This document shows positions 7,765 to 16,406 of a stretch of 64,000 nt of DNA, piece after piece. Under the pieces are notes generated by a model. It ran no database searches. It was given only the letters and a program-made list of their open reading frames with translations, and was not told the DNA's origin. The stretch spans positions 7,123 through 71,122 of the forward strand of contig JAVBMD010000026.1 in assembly GCA_031552825.1 (NCBI GenBank). Reading direction: 5' to 3'. Position 1 is the stretch's first letter. The number at the start of each line of letters is the position of its first letter. Position numbers and translations under genes: made by a program. Origin of the DNA: WQXF01 sp031552825 (GTDB taxonomy: Bacteria > Bacillota > Clostridia > Christensenellales > Aristaeellaceae).

Positions 7765-9369
7765 TCAGCCCTGCATATCCCGCCGCTTCAGTCCGGCAAA
7801 CCCAGCCAGGCTCAGCAGCGCGGCGATGGCGGTGAGCAGCAGCAGCGTAGGCCAGCGGATGGGATCCAGCGGCAGTTGCGGGATGCTGCCAAAGGGGGAG
7901 AGGCGCTGCGCCCAGATTGGGAACTGCAACAGCTTGCCCAAGTAGACCACAAACATTGAAACGCCGAGGTAGATCCATGCCCAGCTCGCGCGCTCCGGCC
8001 ATAGGCCAACCAGCAGCGTCGCCACGCCGATCATCACCCACAGCGCGGGCAGATAGACCATCATCGCCTTGAGCAGCGAGCGCAACGCGATGGGGGTATC
8101 CATCACCGCGCTGCACGCGCTCCATAACCCCAGCGTCGTCAGCAGCAGCATCACCACGCTGCAAACCATAGCGATGCCGTAGTACCCCGCCATCAGCCGG
8201 GTGCGCGATACGGCGCGGGAAAGCACGTGCTCGGTGTGGTTGCGCTTTTCCTCGCCGCGCAGTTTGAGCACCGCGCTTAGCGCCGGTATCGTGGCCGCGA
8301 TGGCCATCACCGACATCAGAATGGTAAGAAACAGCTCGGCGGTGGAATAGCTCGGGGAGGTAGGCAGCAGTTGGCGAAACAGCGCATTGGTATCCAGAAA
8401 GGTTTCCAGATCGCCCATGATCGAGCCATAGGATGCGCCCAACACGAACAAGCCGATCGCCCAGCCGATCAGCATGCCGCGCAGCAGCCGCAGCGAAAGC
8501 CCCAGCGGCGAGCGCAGCAGCGGCGAGGCGGAGGCTCGGCCACGGCGCGCCGGGATAAAGCCTTGATCCATATCGCGGACGGCGTTGAGGGAAAAGGCGG
8601 CGGCGGCGACGACGGCGCTCTCCGCCAGCACGATCCAGACCGGCCACCAAAGGTCTTGCACGTAGATTTGCGTGCGCAGGATCAGCCCCAGCGGGGAAAC
8701 GCGCGCCAGCGCTTCGCTGTTGATATCGCCCACGGCGCGCAGCAGGTAGAGCACGCCCAGCGCGGCGCAGGCGTAACCCACAGCGCCGCGTGAACTTACG
8801 CACAGCTGCGCGAACAGCGCCGCGACCGCGGCGAAAAATAACCCCGTGACGCCCAGCGCCGCGCCGTAGAGCATCGAGCCCGCAAAGCCCATGCTTTCGA
8901 CGCCCAGCGCCCACAGCCCCAGCCCGGTGAACAACGCCAGCAGCGCGTTGACGGCACAGGCGGCGCCCAGCGCGGCGCTCAGCGTGGAGAGCCGCCCTAC
9001 CGGCAGCGAGCGGATTACCTCCACGCGGCCGCGCTCTTCGTCGCGCCGGGTGTGGCGGATCACGAAAAAGATGTTCATCAGCGCCACCGCGAGCAGGGTG
9101 AACAGCACCATCTCGTTGGCGATCATCGCGCCCATGGTGTAGTTTTTCTCGCCGTAGACCGGGCCGACCATGGCGATCATAGCCGGGTTCTTCATCGTGA
9201 TCGCCATCGCGAAGCGATCCATCGGCGTGCTGTACATGCCCGAGAACGCGACTGGCACCATCAGCGTCACAAACAGCAGCGAAATCAGCCATACCGGCGT
9301 CATCACGCGCTCGCGGCGCAGGATCAGCCGGAACAGCCGCGCCGTGTTGTCATGAAAACGGCTGCGCAT
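7765..9369 (-). CDS. ABC-2-type exporter permease
   Basis: A 534-residue permease with about twelve hydrophobic segments in two similar halves, each starting with a cytoplasmic amphipathic stretch (RLILRRER and LKLRGEEKRNH regions). This matches two-half exporter permeases of the tetronasin/TnrB-like type rather than a single ABC-2 half. It starts one base after the stop of the ATPase gene upstream, so translation is probably coupled. Together they form a complete exporter of the drug/antibiotic family. The substrate is unknown; the family is often tied to antibiotic or lipid export. Confidence 0.87.
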   Translation of the reverse strand: MRSRFHDNTARLFRLILRRERVMTPVWLISLLFVTLMVPVAFSGMYSTPMDRFAMAITMKNPAMIAMVGPVYGEKNYTMGAMIANEMVLFTLLAVALMNIFFVIRHTRRDEERGRVEVIRSLPVGRLSTLSAALGAACAVNALLALFTGLGLWALGVESMGFAGSMLYGAALGVTGLFFAAVAALFAQLCVSSRGAVGYACAALGVLYLLRAVGDINSEALARVSPLGLILRTQIYVQDLWWPVWIVLAESAVVAAAAFSLNAVRDMDQGFIPARRGRASASPLLRSPLGLSLRLLRGMLIGWAIGLFVLGASYGSIMGDLETFLDTNALFRQLLPTSPSYSTAELFLTILMSVMAIAATIPALSAVLKLRGEEKRNHTEHVLSRAVSRTRLMAGYYGIAMVCSVVMLLLTTLGLWSACSAVMDTPIALRSLLKAMMVYLPALWVMIGVATLLVGLWPERASWAWIYLGVSMFVVYLGKLLQFPIWAQRLSPFGSIPQLPLDPIRWPTLLLLTAIAALLSLAGFAGLKRRDMQG

Positions 9370-9370
9370 A

Positions 9371-10270
9371 TCACATGCCCCCGTTTCCGCTCTCGGTGTT
9401 GTAGCGGCGGATGAAGAGATCCTCGAGCGTCGGTGGCGCGCTTTCCAGCTTTTCCACGCCGAAGGGCGCCAGATGCGCGATCACCGGCGCGACTGCGCCA
9501 GAATCCACTTGGAAGGCCAACCCATCGCCCTGCGCGCAAACGCCGTGTACCCCGGCCAGATCGGCTAATCCGGCGACCGGCCTTGCGGTTTCCACGTGCA
9601 TGTGTACACGGGTCAGGTGGCGCAGCTCGCTCAGCGTGCCGGTTTCCACCAGCTTGCCTTCGCGGATGATGCCCACCCGATCGCACAGCCGCTCCACCTC
9701 CGAGAGGATGTGGCTGGAGAGGAAGATGCTCTTGCCTTCCCGCTTCTGTTCCAGCACGCACTCCTGAAACACCTGCTCCATCAAGGGATCCAAGCCGGAG
9801 GTCGGTTCGTCGAGGATGTATAGATCGGCGTCGGCGGCAAAGGCGGCGACCAGCGCGACCTTCTGCCGGTTGCCCTTGGAGTAGGTGCGGCACTTCTTGG
9901 TGGGATCCAGATCGAAGCGCTGGATCAGTCGCTCGCGCCGCGCGGGATCGTGCTTGCCGCGCAGGCTGGTGAACAGGTCGATGACCTCGCCGCCGGTCAG
10001 GTTTGACCAGAGGTTCACATCGCCGGGCACGTAGGCGATGCGCTGGTGGATGGCCACGGCGTCGCGCCACGCGTCCAGCCCGAATACCGAGGCGCTGCCC
10101 GCCGTCGCCTGCAAAATGCCAAGCAGCACGCGGATGGTGGTGGTTTTGCCCGCGCCGTTGGGGCCGATGAAGCCGAATACCTCGCCCTCGTCCACGCGCA
10201 GCGAGAGATCGTCCAACGCGGTGATCTTTCCGAACTTTTTGGTGAGATGGGCTGTTTCCAAAATGACCAT
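9371..10270 (-). CDS. ABC exporter ATP-binding protein
   Basis: A 299-residue ATPase of the DrrA/CcmA-like exporter class. It has Walker A GPNGAGKTTT near residue 39, a Q-loop region, a divergent signature YSKGNRQKV in place of LSGGQ, Walker B LYILDEPTSGLDP, and an H-loop in SSHIL. The C-terminal extension is typical of exporters that act with a separate permease. Two ATGs lie in frame; the second (10270) is chosen because AAGGAGG sits 9 bases upstream of it and only 3 bases from the first (10276). It is the first gene of the exporter pair and has a good promoter upstream. Confidence 0.93.
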   Translation of the reverse strand: MVILETAHLTKKFGKITALDDLSLRVDEGEVFGFIGPNGAGKTTTIRVLLGILQATAGSASVFGLDAWRDAVAIHQRIAYVPGDVNLWSNLTGGEVIDLFTSLRGKHDPARRERLIQRFDLDPTKKCRTYSKGNRQKVALVAAFAADADLYILDEPTSGLDPLMEQVFQECVLEQKREGKSIFLSSHILSEVERLCDRVGIIREGKLVETGTLSELRHLTRVHMHVETARPVAGLADLAGVHGVCAQGDGLAFQVDSGAVAPVIAHLAPFGVEKLESAPPTLEDLFIRRYNTESGNGGM

Positions 10271-10332
10271 CGTCATAGGCCTCCTTGCGATACAATAGCC
10301 TTTAAATGGAATTGGTTGCCTTGAATGATGAA

Positions 10333-10361
10333 AGCATACACCCGATTAAAACGCTGGTCAA
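10333..10361 (-). promoter_or_regulatory. promoter of the ABC exporter operon
   Basis: On the minus strand, TTGACC (10361-10356) and TATGCT (10338-10333) are spaced by 17 bases. This leaves a 5' leader of about 55 bases before the ATPase start. Confidence 0.65.
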
Positions 10362-10456
10362 TGGGGAAAATCGAGAGGATGATGCGCCGCGGAAGGAACC
10401 GGGGAATGCGGGAGCGAATCCTGTGCGCAGAAGGGAATGCGAAAGGAGAAAGGGCA

Positions 10457-12094
10457 ATGAAGGTGATTATCGTGGGCGGCGTGGCGGGGGGAGCCTCCGC
10501 TGCCGCCAGGTTGCGCAGGCTGGACGAACGCGCCGAGATCCTGCTGCTGGAGCGCGGAGAGCACATCTCCTTTGCCAACTGCGGCCTGCCTTACTATATC
10601 GGCGGGGAGATTCGCGAGCGGGCGGCGCTGCTTTTGCAAACGCCGGAGAGCTTCCGCGTGCGTTTTCGCGTGGAAGTGCGGGTTGCTTCCGAGGTGGTGG
10701 CCATCGACCGCGTAGCCAAGACCGTTACCGTGCGCCACGCGGGGGAAACCTACGCGGAGCGCTACGACAAGCTGATCCTCTCCCCGGGCGCGGAGCCGGT
10801 GCGCCCGCCCATTCCCGGCATCGACAGCGCGCGGGTGTTCACGCTGCGCACCATCCCCGATGCCGACCGCATCAAGGCATATTTGGCGAAGGAGAAACCG
10901 CGCGCCGCTGTGGTGATCGGCGCGGGCGCGATCGGGCTGGAGATGGCCGAGAGCTTGGCGCGCGCAGGAATCGCGGTGACGCTGATCGAAAAGCTGGCGC
11001 AGGTATTCGCACCGCTGGATGCAGACATGGCCGCCGAGGTGCATGCGCACCTGCGGCAGAGCGGCGTGTGCCTGATGCTCGGCGCGGAGGTTCAGCGGAT
11101 CGAGGAGGCGGGGGACTGCCTGCGCATCGACACCGACGCAGGGCGGGCGGACGCCGATCTGGCGATCCTGTCGGTCGGCGTGCGGCCGGAGAGCGGACTT
11201 GCGCGGGAAGCCGGGCTGGCGCTGGGCGCGCGCGGCGCCATCGCGGTGGACGCCGCCATGCGCACCTCGGATTCGGACATTTACGCTGTGGGCGACGCGG
11301 CGGAGATCACCGATTTTATCAGCGGCGAGCGGGCGATGGCGCCGCTTGCCGGCCCGGCCAACAAGCAGGGGCGCATCGCCGCAGACAACCTCTGCGGCAT
11401 TCCCAGCAAGTATACCGGCACGCAGGGCTCGGCTATCCTGCGCGCGTTCGGCCTCACCGTGGCGGTGACCGGCCTGAACGAGCGCGCCGCTGGGCGGCTG
11501 GGCATCGACTGTGAAAAATCCTTCACTTTTTCCGCCGACCACGCCGACTACTACCCCGGCGCGCAGCGGATGAGCATCAAGACGCTGTTCGATCCGCGCA
11601 CCGGCAAGATCCTTGGCGCGCAGCTGGTGGGCGGCGAAGGCGCGGCCAAGCGCTGTGATGTGTTGGCCACCGCCATCCGCCTCGGCGCCACCGCCGCCGA
11701 TCTGACGGCCTTGGAGCTGTGTTATGCGCCGCCCTATTCCTCGGCCAAGGATCCTGTCAACATGGCGGGGTTTGTGATCGAGAACCTGCTCACCGGCAAG
11801 GTGGCGCAGTTTCATTGGCACGACGTTCCGGCGGCGCAGGCCAATCCGGACGGCTTGCTGCTGGACGTGCGCACCGCCGGGGAATACGCGCGCGGCCACA
11901 TCGCAGGAGCTGTCAACATCCCGCTCGATTCCCTGCGCGAACGCCTCGGCGAGCTGGACAAGGGCAAGAAGCTTTACGTCAACTGCCAGAGCGGCCAGCG
12001 CAGCTATCTAGCCTGCCGCATTCTCAGCCAGCACGGCTGGGAATGCGCAAACCTCAGCGGCGGATATCGGTTTTATGCGCTGCAGCAGGCATAA
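10457..12094 (+). CDS. CoA-disulfide reductase / NADH-dependent polysulfide reductase with C-terminal rhodanese domain
   Basis: A 545-residue flavoprotein. The frame is open from 10325, but the conserved dinucleotide-fold start MKVIIVGGVAGG begins at the ATG at 10457, after AAAGGAGA. The FAD-binding N-terminus leads into SFANCGLPYYIGG with the redox-active Cys42. A second Gly-rich NAD(P)H site (VVIGAGAIGLEMAE) and the FAD segment YAVGDAAE follow, then the dimerisation domain. From about residue 460 a rhodanese domain ends with the loop CQSGQRS (Cys510). Rhodanese-fused members reduce CoA disulfides, CoA persulfides or polysulfide with NADH. The likely role is thiol/sulfane-sulfur homeostasis in an anaerobe. 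No neighbour suggests a pathway. Confidence 0.93.
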   Translation: MKVIIVGGVAGGASAAARLRRLDERAEILLLERGEHISFANCGLPYYIGGEIRERAALLLQTPESFRVRFRVEVRVASEVVAIDRVAKTVTVRHAGETYAERYDKLILSPGAEPVRPPIPGIDSARVFTLRTIPDADRIKAYLAKEKPRAAVVIGAGAIGLEMAESLARAGIAVTLIEKLAQVFAPLDADMAAEVHAHLRQSGVCLMLGAEVQRIEEAGDCLRIDTDAGRADADLAILSVGVRPESGLAREAGLALGARGAIAVDAAMRTSDSDIYAVGDAAEITDFISGERAMAPLAGPANKQGRIAADNLCGIPSKYTGTQGSAILRAFGLTVAVTGLNERAAGRLGIDCEKSFTFSADHADYYPGAQRMSIKTLFDPRTGKILGAQLVGGEGAAKRCDVLATAIRLGATAADLTALELCYAPPYSSAKDPVNMAGFVIENLLTGKVAQFHWHDVPAAQANPDGLLLDVRTAGEYARGHIAGAVNIPLDSLRERLGELDKGKKLYVNCQSGQRSYLACRILSQHGWECANLSGGYRFYALQQA

Positions 12095-12098
12095 AGAA

Positions 12099-12126
12099 AT
12101 CCCGCGAACGGCGACGCTCGCGGGAT
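12099..12126 (+). terminator. hairpin after the CoA-disulfide reductase gene
   Basis: A 9-bp stem ATCCCGCGA/TCGCGGGAT with a 10-base loop lies 5 bases after the stop. There is no clear U-run, so termination may be weak. The 18-base repeat end shared with 904-921 begins 2 bases further on. Confidence 0.45.
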
Positions 12127-12164
12127 CCAGGCTATCAACAAAGTCTTTATGTGCGCTATCGTGA

Positions 12165-13058
12165 TTACCGATTATCGCGCAGCGAATTATAGGCGAAGCA
12201 ACCCAGCGCCGTCACCGGGAACACCAACCAACCGGGATGCCAAGCGCCCCATATGAGACCAAGCGCCAGATAAAGCATCGATGCCAGCGGGAACATCGCG
12301 GCGTAGATTCGCTCGCTCTGCTCCTCACGCTTGTGTTCGACGATGTATTTCTCGTTGTCGGTGATGATGCGCGCGGCACTCAGCGCAGATCCGGCGAGGA
12401 TAAACAAAGTCGTCGCCATCGCCCACAGCACGGGGAGCGCGGCGAAAACGATGGGATGCTCCTCGCCGGAGTTCAATGCGCCGACGCCGAAGCTGAGCAG
12501 CACCAGCACCACGCCCAACACGATCAGCGCGCCGCAGCGCTTGCGGTCTTGCGCGTTCTGGGTACGGAAGGTGCGCAGAAAGGCCGGGTCGAAGGTCAAC
12601 GGCTGCTCCTCGATTTCCTGATAATGCTTGGGCGCAAAGCCTTGTAGAATTAGGATCGCTACGCCGATGGCGACGCCTACGAAGAAAAGCACCGTGCTCC
12701 GCCCGGAACCATCCATCGAGATCGGGAAGACCAGCGAGAGGATGAGTATCGCGACGCCCAGTGCGATGTGCCGCGCGCCGCGCCGCTTGCGCAGCAGATA
12801 GCCCAGCACTGCCTCGCGGCTGGCGTAGTAGCCGCCTTCGGCGGGCGCGCCGCCCTCTGCCGGATCTTCCTTTAGCAGGTAATCTAGCGAGACGCCAAAC
12901 AGGTTGCCGATCATGAGCAGTTTTTCGGTTTCGGGGAAGCCCTGCTCGCTTTCCCATTTGCTGACTGCCTGCCGGGATACGTCGAGTTGCCCCGCCAGTT
13001 CTTCCTGAGAGAGCCCTTTTTCCTTCCGGAGTTTCCGCAATTTTTCGGAAAATGTCAT
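12165..13058 (-). CDS. XRE-family transcriptional regulator with C-terminal membrane domain
   Basis: A 297-residue protein. Residues about 3-62 form an XRE/Cro-type helix-turn-helix (LSQEELAGQLDVSRQAVSKWE). After a linker there are about five or six hydrophobic segments arranged in pairs, so it is a membrane-attached regulator. The frame opens at a GTG at 13067, but that codon is part of the GAGGTGAT binding site, so the ATG at 13058 is the better start. Such regulators usually control their own or neighbouring genes. The ligand is unknown. It reads in the same direction as the GyrI-like gene 110 bases upstream. Confidence 0.88.
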   Translation of the reverse strand: MTFSEKLRKLRKEKGLSQEELAGQLDVSRQAVSKWESEQGFPETEKLLMIGNLFGVSLDYLLKEDPAEGGAPAEGGYYASREAVLGYLLRKRRGARHIALGVAILILSLVFPISMDGSGRSTVLFFVGVAIGVAILILQGFAPKHYQEIEEQPLTFDPAFLRTFRTQNAQDRKRCGALIVLGVVLVLLSFGVGALNSGEEHPIVFAALPVLWAMATTLFILAGSALSAARIITDNEKYIVEHKREEQSERIYAAMFPLASMLYLALGLIWGAWHPGWLVFPVTALGCFAYNSLRDNR

Positions 13059-13168
13059 TATTATCACCTCGGCACAATCCTACCAGCGCGGCTCGTTTCG
13101 TGCTACCAAGTTTGATTTGCGCTTTGGCAACCGTGGGTTGCATTTTGGCTGTTTAACTTGCAAACACA

Positions 13169-13801
13169 CTATTTTTCCCGCCGTACCGGCAGGCGCAGCA
13201 CGGTGCGCAGCTTTTCCGGCGCGGTGCGGCGGGGATCGGCGAGGTACAGCTCGTGATGCTTGCGATGCAGGCCGGTTTCGTCGGTCAGCCCTTGCTCCGC
13301 CATGAAGCGGTGCAGAACGGCGACGGTGGCCGGTTCCTCGGCGTAGGGCCCGGTGTGCAGCATTTGCGCGCAGAGCCCCTCGGAGAAGCGTTCCAGCCGC
13401 ACCTTGGCGCAGTCCAGCCCCGGCTTCTTTTTCGCGCAGGCCGCCTTTGCCCAGCCCAGCACCTCCGGCGTAACGAAATCCGGCTGGCGGATCATGGACG
13501 TCCAGAGCCAATCCTCGCGGCGGTTGTAATCAAAGGAATCGCCCTTGCACCACCAGAGCCCCTCCAGCGGCGGCACCGTGTATTCGAAGAAACCTTCGGG
13601 CGCGTCGCCGCTCTTGTGGCTCATCTTGATGGTATAGGAAAGGCCGTACAGCAGTTCCACAGCCTGCGCGTAAGCCTCCCCATTCGGATCCCCGGCGCCA
13701 TCGACCATCAGGAAGCTGATCTCCGGCACCTCGACGAGCGCGGGAACGGCCTTGGGAGCGTACAGCTCCGGGTATTGCTTTTTGTAGTCCAGATTGCTCA
13801 C
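13169..13801 (-). CDS. GyrI-like small-molecule-binding domain protein
   Basis: A 210-residue stand-alone GyrI-like (SOUL/BacR-type ligand-binding) protein without a DNA-binding domain. It matches the COG4832-type pattern: an N-terminal stretch with ISFLMVDGAGDPNG, a middle WWCKGDSFDYNRREDWLW segment, and LHTGPYAEEP near the C-terminus, which carries the ligand-site Glu of the family. Relatives bind hydrophobic cations or hydrolyse cyclopropanoid compounds; no function is proven here. It follows the acetyltransferase/iron-sulfur fusion gene by 16 bases, so it is probably in one operon with it. Confidence 0.82.
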   Translation of the reverse strand: MSNLDYKKQYPELYAPKAVPALVEVPEISFLMVDGAGDPNGEAYAQAVELLYGLSYTIKMSHKSGDAPEGFFEYTVPPLEGLWWCKGDSFDYNRREDWLWTSMIRQPDFVTPEVLGWAKAACAKKKPGLDCAKVRLERFSEGLCAQMLHTGPYAEEPATVAVLHRFMAEQGLTDETGLHRKHHELYLADPRRTAPEKLRTVLRLPVRREK

Positions 13802-13817
13802 GGGGTTCCCTTCTTTC

Positions 13818-15014
13818 TTAACCGTTCTGCAAATATTGTTGCGTCCACGGGCAGCGCAGGACGCACAAGCCGCACAGCGTTTCGCCGCCGCCCAAGGATC
13901 TTTCGGTGCGCGCCCGCGCGGCTTTGTGGCAAGCCTCCGCGTCCCAGAACGCTTCGCGCCGCATTCCGGCCTGCCAGTGCTTGCCGCTGACCGCGCCGCC
14001 GGGGCAGATCGACTGGCATACCTTGCAATCGCCGCAACGCGATGCGTCGACGGGCTCGGCGGTCTCCAGCGGCGCGTCGGTAAGAATCGAGGAAAGGCGC
14101 AGCCCGGCGCCGAATTCCGGCGTCACCAGCAGCGCGCAGTTGCCGATCCAGCCCAGCCCGGCGCGGGTGGCGACGGTCTTGTGCGGGAGCAGGGTGGTCA
14201 GCCCATCGTCATAACCGCCGACCGCCGCGCGCGTTTTGCCGCGAGCGCGGTAGCCGCGCCGCGTCAGCCACGTTTCGGCGTAGGCGTCCAGCGCGTCGAG
14301 CTGCTCGTTGAGGGCGTTGTAGTTGGCGAGGTAGGCGGGGGTGGGGCCTTCTCCAATGCCGCGCAGGATCGCCTGATCCCACGCCAGAGCGATGGCGATG
14401 CCGCGCGGAAAGCCTTCCCGCTGCGCCTCGGGCAGCGCCCGCAAATCCCCGAAGCCGATGCGCTGCGCGCCTCGGGTGTGCAGCGCGTTCCGGAGGCGCT
14501 CGGTGAGCGCGGTGGGTACGTGCAGCAGATGCTTGCCTTCGATCGTATCGGCGATGCGCCCGCCGTTATCGAGAACGACGCGCAGCGAGGGCAGGTTGTC
14601 GATGTTGACGGTGACCAGCGCCTGCTCGATGCCGCGCTTGCCCGCTTCATCCAGCAGCAACGAGAGCAGCACGCGGGCATGGCCGCAGCCGCGCGCGCTG
14701 GGGCGGATGCCGTAGCCGATATGCCCGCCCCGGCGCTTGAGCCGGTCGCTGAGCGTGTGGCGCAGCTTGCCCAACCCTATGAGACGTTCGCCGTCACAGA
14801 GCACGTAGCAGCTTTGCGGTACGTACCCTTCTTGCAGATTGATCCCGGCGGCCTCCTCGTCGCAAACGCGCAGCCAATCGAGAAAGGCGGAATAGGGCAT
14901 ACTGTGGCAGGGGTTTTGAAAGTCGTTTTCGTTGGCGGGCATCTCCTGCAGCATGTCGTATAGCGCTTCGCGATCCGCCATGCCGAGCGGGAGCAGCGAT
15001 AGGGAAGGGTTCAT
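13818..15014 (-). CDS. GNAT acetyltransferase fused to a QueG-like double 4Fe-4S domain
   Basis: A 398-residue two-domain protein. Residues about 1-165 are a GNAT acetyltransferase, with the acetyl-CoA loop IRPSARGCGHA and the following helix. Residues about 170-398 resemble the catalytic core and ferredoxin part of epoxyqueuosine reductase: LLPHKTVATRAGLGWIG, then CGDCKVCQSICPGGA and CGLCVLRCP, enough Cys for two 4Fe-4S clusters. The HEAT-like C-terminus of true QueG is absent. The frame opens with a GTG at 15023, but AAAGGA is better placed for the ATG at 15014. It is the first gene of a likely operon with the GyrI-like gene. Each domain is a firm family call; the joint function is unknown. 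Confidence 0.85.
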   Translation of the reverse strand: MNPSLSLLPLGMADREALYDMLQEMPANENDFQNPCHSMPYSAFLDWLRVCDEEAAGINLQEGYVPQSCYVLCDGERLIGLGKLRHTLSDRLKRRGGHIGYGIRPSARGCGHARVLLSLLLDEAGKRGIEQALVTVNIDNLPSLRVVLDNGGRIADTIEGKHLLHVPTALTERLRNALHTRGAQRIGFGDLRALPEAQREGFPRGIAIALAWDQAILRGIGEGPTPAYLANYNALNEQLDALDAYAETWLTRRGYRARGKTRAAVGGYDDGLTTLLPHKTVATRAGLGWIGNCALLVTPEFGAGLRLSSILTDAPLETAEPVDASRCGDCKVCQSICPGGAVSGKHWQAGMRREAFWDAEACHKAARARTERSLGGGETLCGLCVLRCPWTQQYLQNG

Positions 15015-15056
15015 CGTACACACATCCTTTTTTCGCCGGATTGAGCTTGTGTGTTT

Positions 15057-15085
15057 ATGGTACTTGCCTAGGCGTATTCCGTCAA
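15057..15085 (-). promoter_or_regulatory. promoter of the acetyltransferase/Fe-S fusion operon
   Basis: On the minus strand, TTGACG (15085-15080) is followed after 17 bases by TACCAT (15062-15057). It overlaps the divergent promoter at 15064-15093. Confidence 0.5.
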
Positions 15086-15093
15086 GGTATACT
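15064..15093 (+). promoter_or_regulatory. promoter of the AI-2E-family permease gene
   Basis: TTGCCT (15064-15069) and TATACT (15088-15093) are spaced by 18 bases. The start codon lies 35 bases downstream. Confidence 0.5.
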
Positions 15094-15127
15094 GTTCGGG
15101 GAATATCGCATGCGAAAGAGGTACGAT

Positions 15128-16348
15128 ATGAAATTCAAGCCGTCGCAGGAGAAAACCGCTTGGGCGATTTACGCGTTTCTGGTCGTCGCGGCCGCCATCG
15201 TTTTTGCTTCGGTGTGGAATCATTTGGGCGGGATCTTCGGCTGGCTGGGACAGGTGCTCGGCTATGTGATGCCGGTGATCTACGGCTTTGTGCTGGCCTT
15301 TCTGTTCAGCCCGATTCTGCGTTTTTTTGACGACAGGCTGCTAGCCCGGCTCGCGCGCGGGAAGATGAAGACCGGGCTGCGGCGCGTGCTGGCGATTTTG
15401 CTGACCTATCTGGTGGTGCTGATCGTGCTGGCGACGGTGCTGCTGATGGTGCTGCCGCGCATTCTGACCAGCCTGCAGGAGATCGCGCGCCAAATCTCGG
15501 GCTTGGTGCGCACGCTGCCGGAGCAATACGCGCAGGCCTCGGCGTGGATCGCAAGCTTGGAACCTGATAGCACGGTGAGCCAGGTGACGCGCGAGTTGCT
15601 CAATCAGGTGAGCGGCGCACTGCAAAGCGCGCTGGCCAGCACAGGCTCCGTATTGGGCATATTGGCGAGCGGACTTGCCAACGGGTTGGCGGGTATGATG
15701 TCCGGCGTGGCCAATTGGGCGGTGGGTGTGGTGGTTTCCATCTACATTCTCGCCAGCCGGGAGCGGCTGCTCGCGCAGGGAAAAAAGCTGCTGCGCGCGC
15801 TGCTGCCCGATAAGGCCTACGTGGAAACCGTCGATGTCGCCCGGGATACCTACCGCATCTTCAGCAGCTATCTCGGCGGCGCGGTGCTGGACGCCTGCTG
15901 CGTGGGCATCGTGTGCTTCATCTGCATGAGCTTGTTCGGCTGGCCCTACGCGATGCTCATCAGCGTCATCATCGCCTGCACCAATGTCATTCCGTTCTTT
16001 GGCCCCTTTATCGGGGCGATCCCTTCGCTGCTGATCCTGCTGGCGCAGAATCCGTGGTTTGCGCTGGGTTTTCTGGTGTTCATCATCGTGCTGCAGCAGA
16101 TCGACGGCAACATCATCGCGCCGCGCATCGTCGGTTCCAGCATCGGGCTGCCGCCGCTGCTGGTGGTCTTTGGCATCCTGTTCTTCGGCGGATTGATGGG
16201 CATTTTGGGCATGTTCATCGGCGTGCCGCTGTTCGCGGTGCTGTATGCGCTGCTGCGCCGGGTGGTCAACCTGCTGTTGGGGCGCAAGAATCTGCCCACC
16301 GCCCTGAGCGCCTACGCGTCCGGCATGAATCAGATTCCCCCGAAATAG
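15128..16348 (+). CDS. AI-2E family (PF01594) membrane transporter
   Basis: A 406-residue polytopic protein with about eight membrane segments. It shows the AI-2E-family layout: two N-terminal helices, a long amphipathic middle region (ILTSLQEIARQ onward), then a C-terminal bundle with the conserved region NVIPFFGPFIGAIPS and QQIDGNIIAPRIVGSSIGLPP. Despite the family name, members include Na+(Li+)/H+ antiporters and lipid or peptide exporters, so the substrate is open. The frame is open from 15041; ATG 15128 is chosen because AAAGAGG lies 6 bases upstream. An alternative ATG at 15110 would add 6 residues. It is monocistronic, ending at a strong terminator. Confidence 0.92.
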   Translation: MKFKPSQEKTAWAIYAFLVVAAAIVFASVWNHLGGIFGWLGQVLGYVMPVIYGFVLAFLFSPILRFFDDRLLARLARGKMKTGLRRVLAILLTYLVVLIVLATVLLMVLPRILTSLQEIARQISGLVRTLPEQYAQASAWIASLEPDSTVSQVTRELLNQVSGALQSALASTGSVLGILASGLANGLAGMMSGVANWAVGVVVSIYILASRERLLAQGKKLLRALLPDKAYVETVDVARDTYRIFSSYLGGAVLDACCVGIVCFICMSLFGWPYAMLISVIIACTNVIPFFGPFIGAIPSLLILLAQNPWFALGFLVFIIVLQQIDGNIIAPRIVGSSIGLPPLLVVFGILFFGGLMGILGMFIGVPLFAVLYALLRRVVNLLLGRKNLPTALSAYASGMNQIPPK

Positions 16349-16355
16349 GCACAGT

Positions 16356-16397
16356 AAAAAGCTCCGCCGCCATGCATTTTGGCAGCGGAGCTTTTTT
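16356..16397. terminator. bidirectional terminator
   Basis: A 12-bp stem AAAAAGCTCCGC/GCGGAGCTTTTT closes a 17-base loop, with T-runs on both strands. It separates the convergent permease and TPR genes. Confidence 0.85.
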
Positions 16398-16406
16398 CTG
16401 TTGCGC

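Noticed and set aside
7664..9292. 542-residue minus-strand ORF in another frame of the ABC permease gene
   Set aside because: Same strand, shifted frame; Arg-rich and without membrane segments, while 7765-9369 has the coupled start and permease helices.
10358..11899. 513-residue minus-strand ORF opposite the CoA-disulfide reductase gene
   Set aside because: Antisense shadow without motifs; it would also run across the ABC promoter region.
13818..15014. Call as queG epoxyqueuosine reductase
   Set aside because: The protein has an acetyltransferase N-terminus and lacks the QueG C-terminal HEAT region; only the core resembles QueG.
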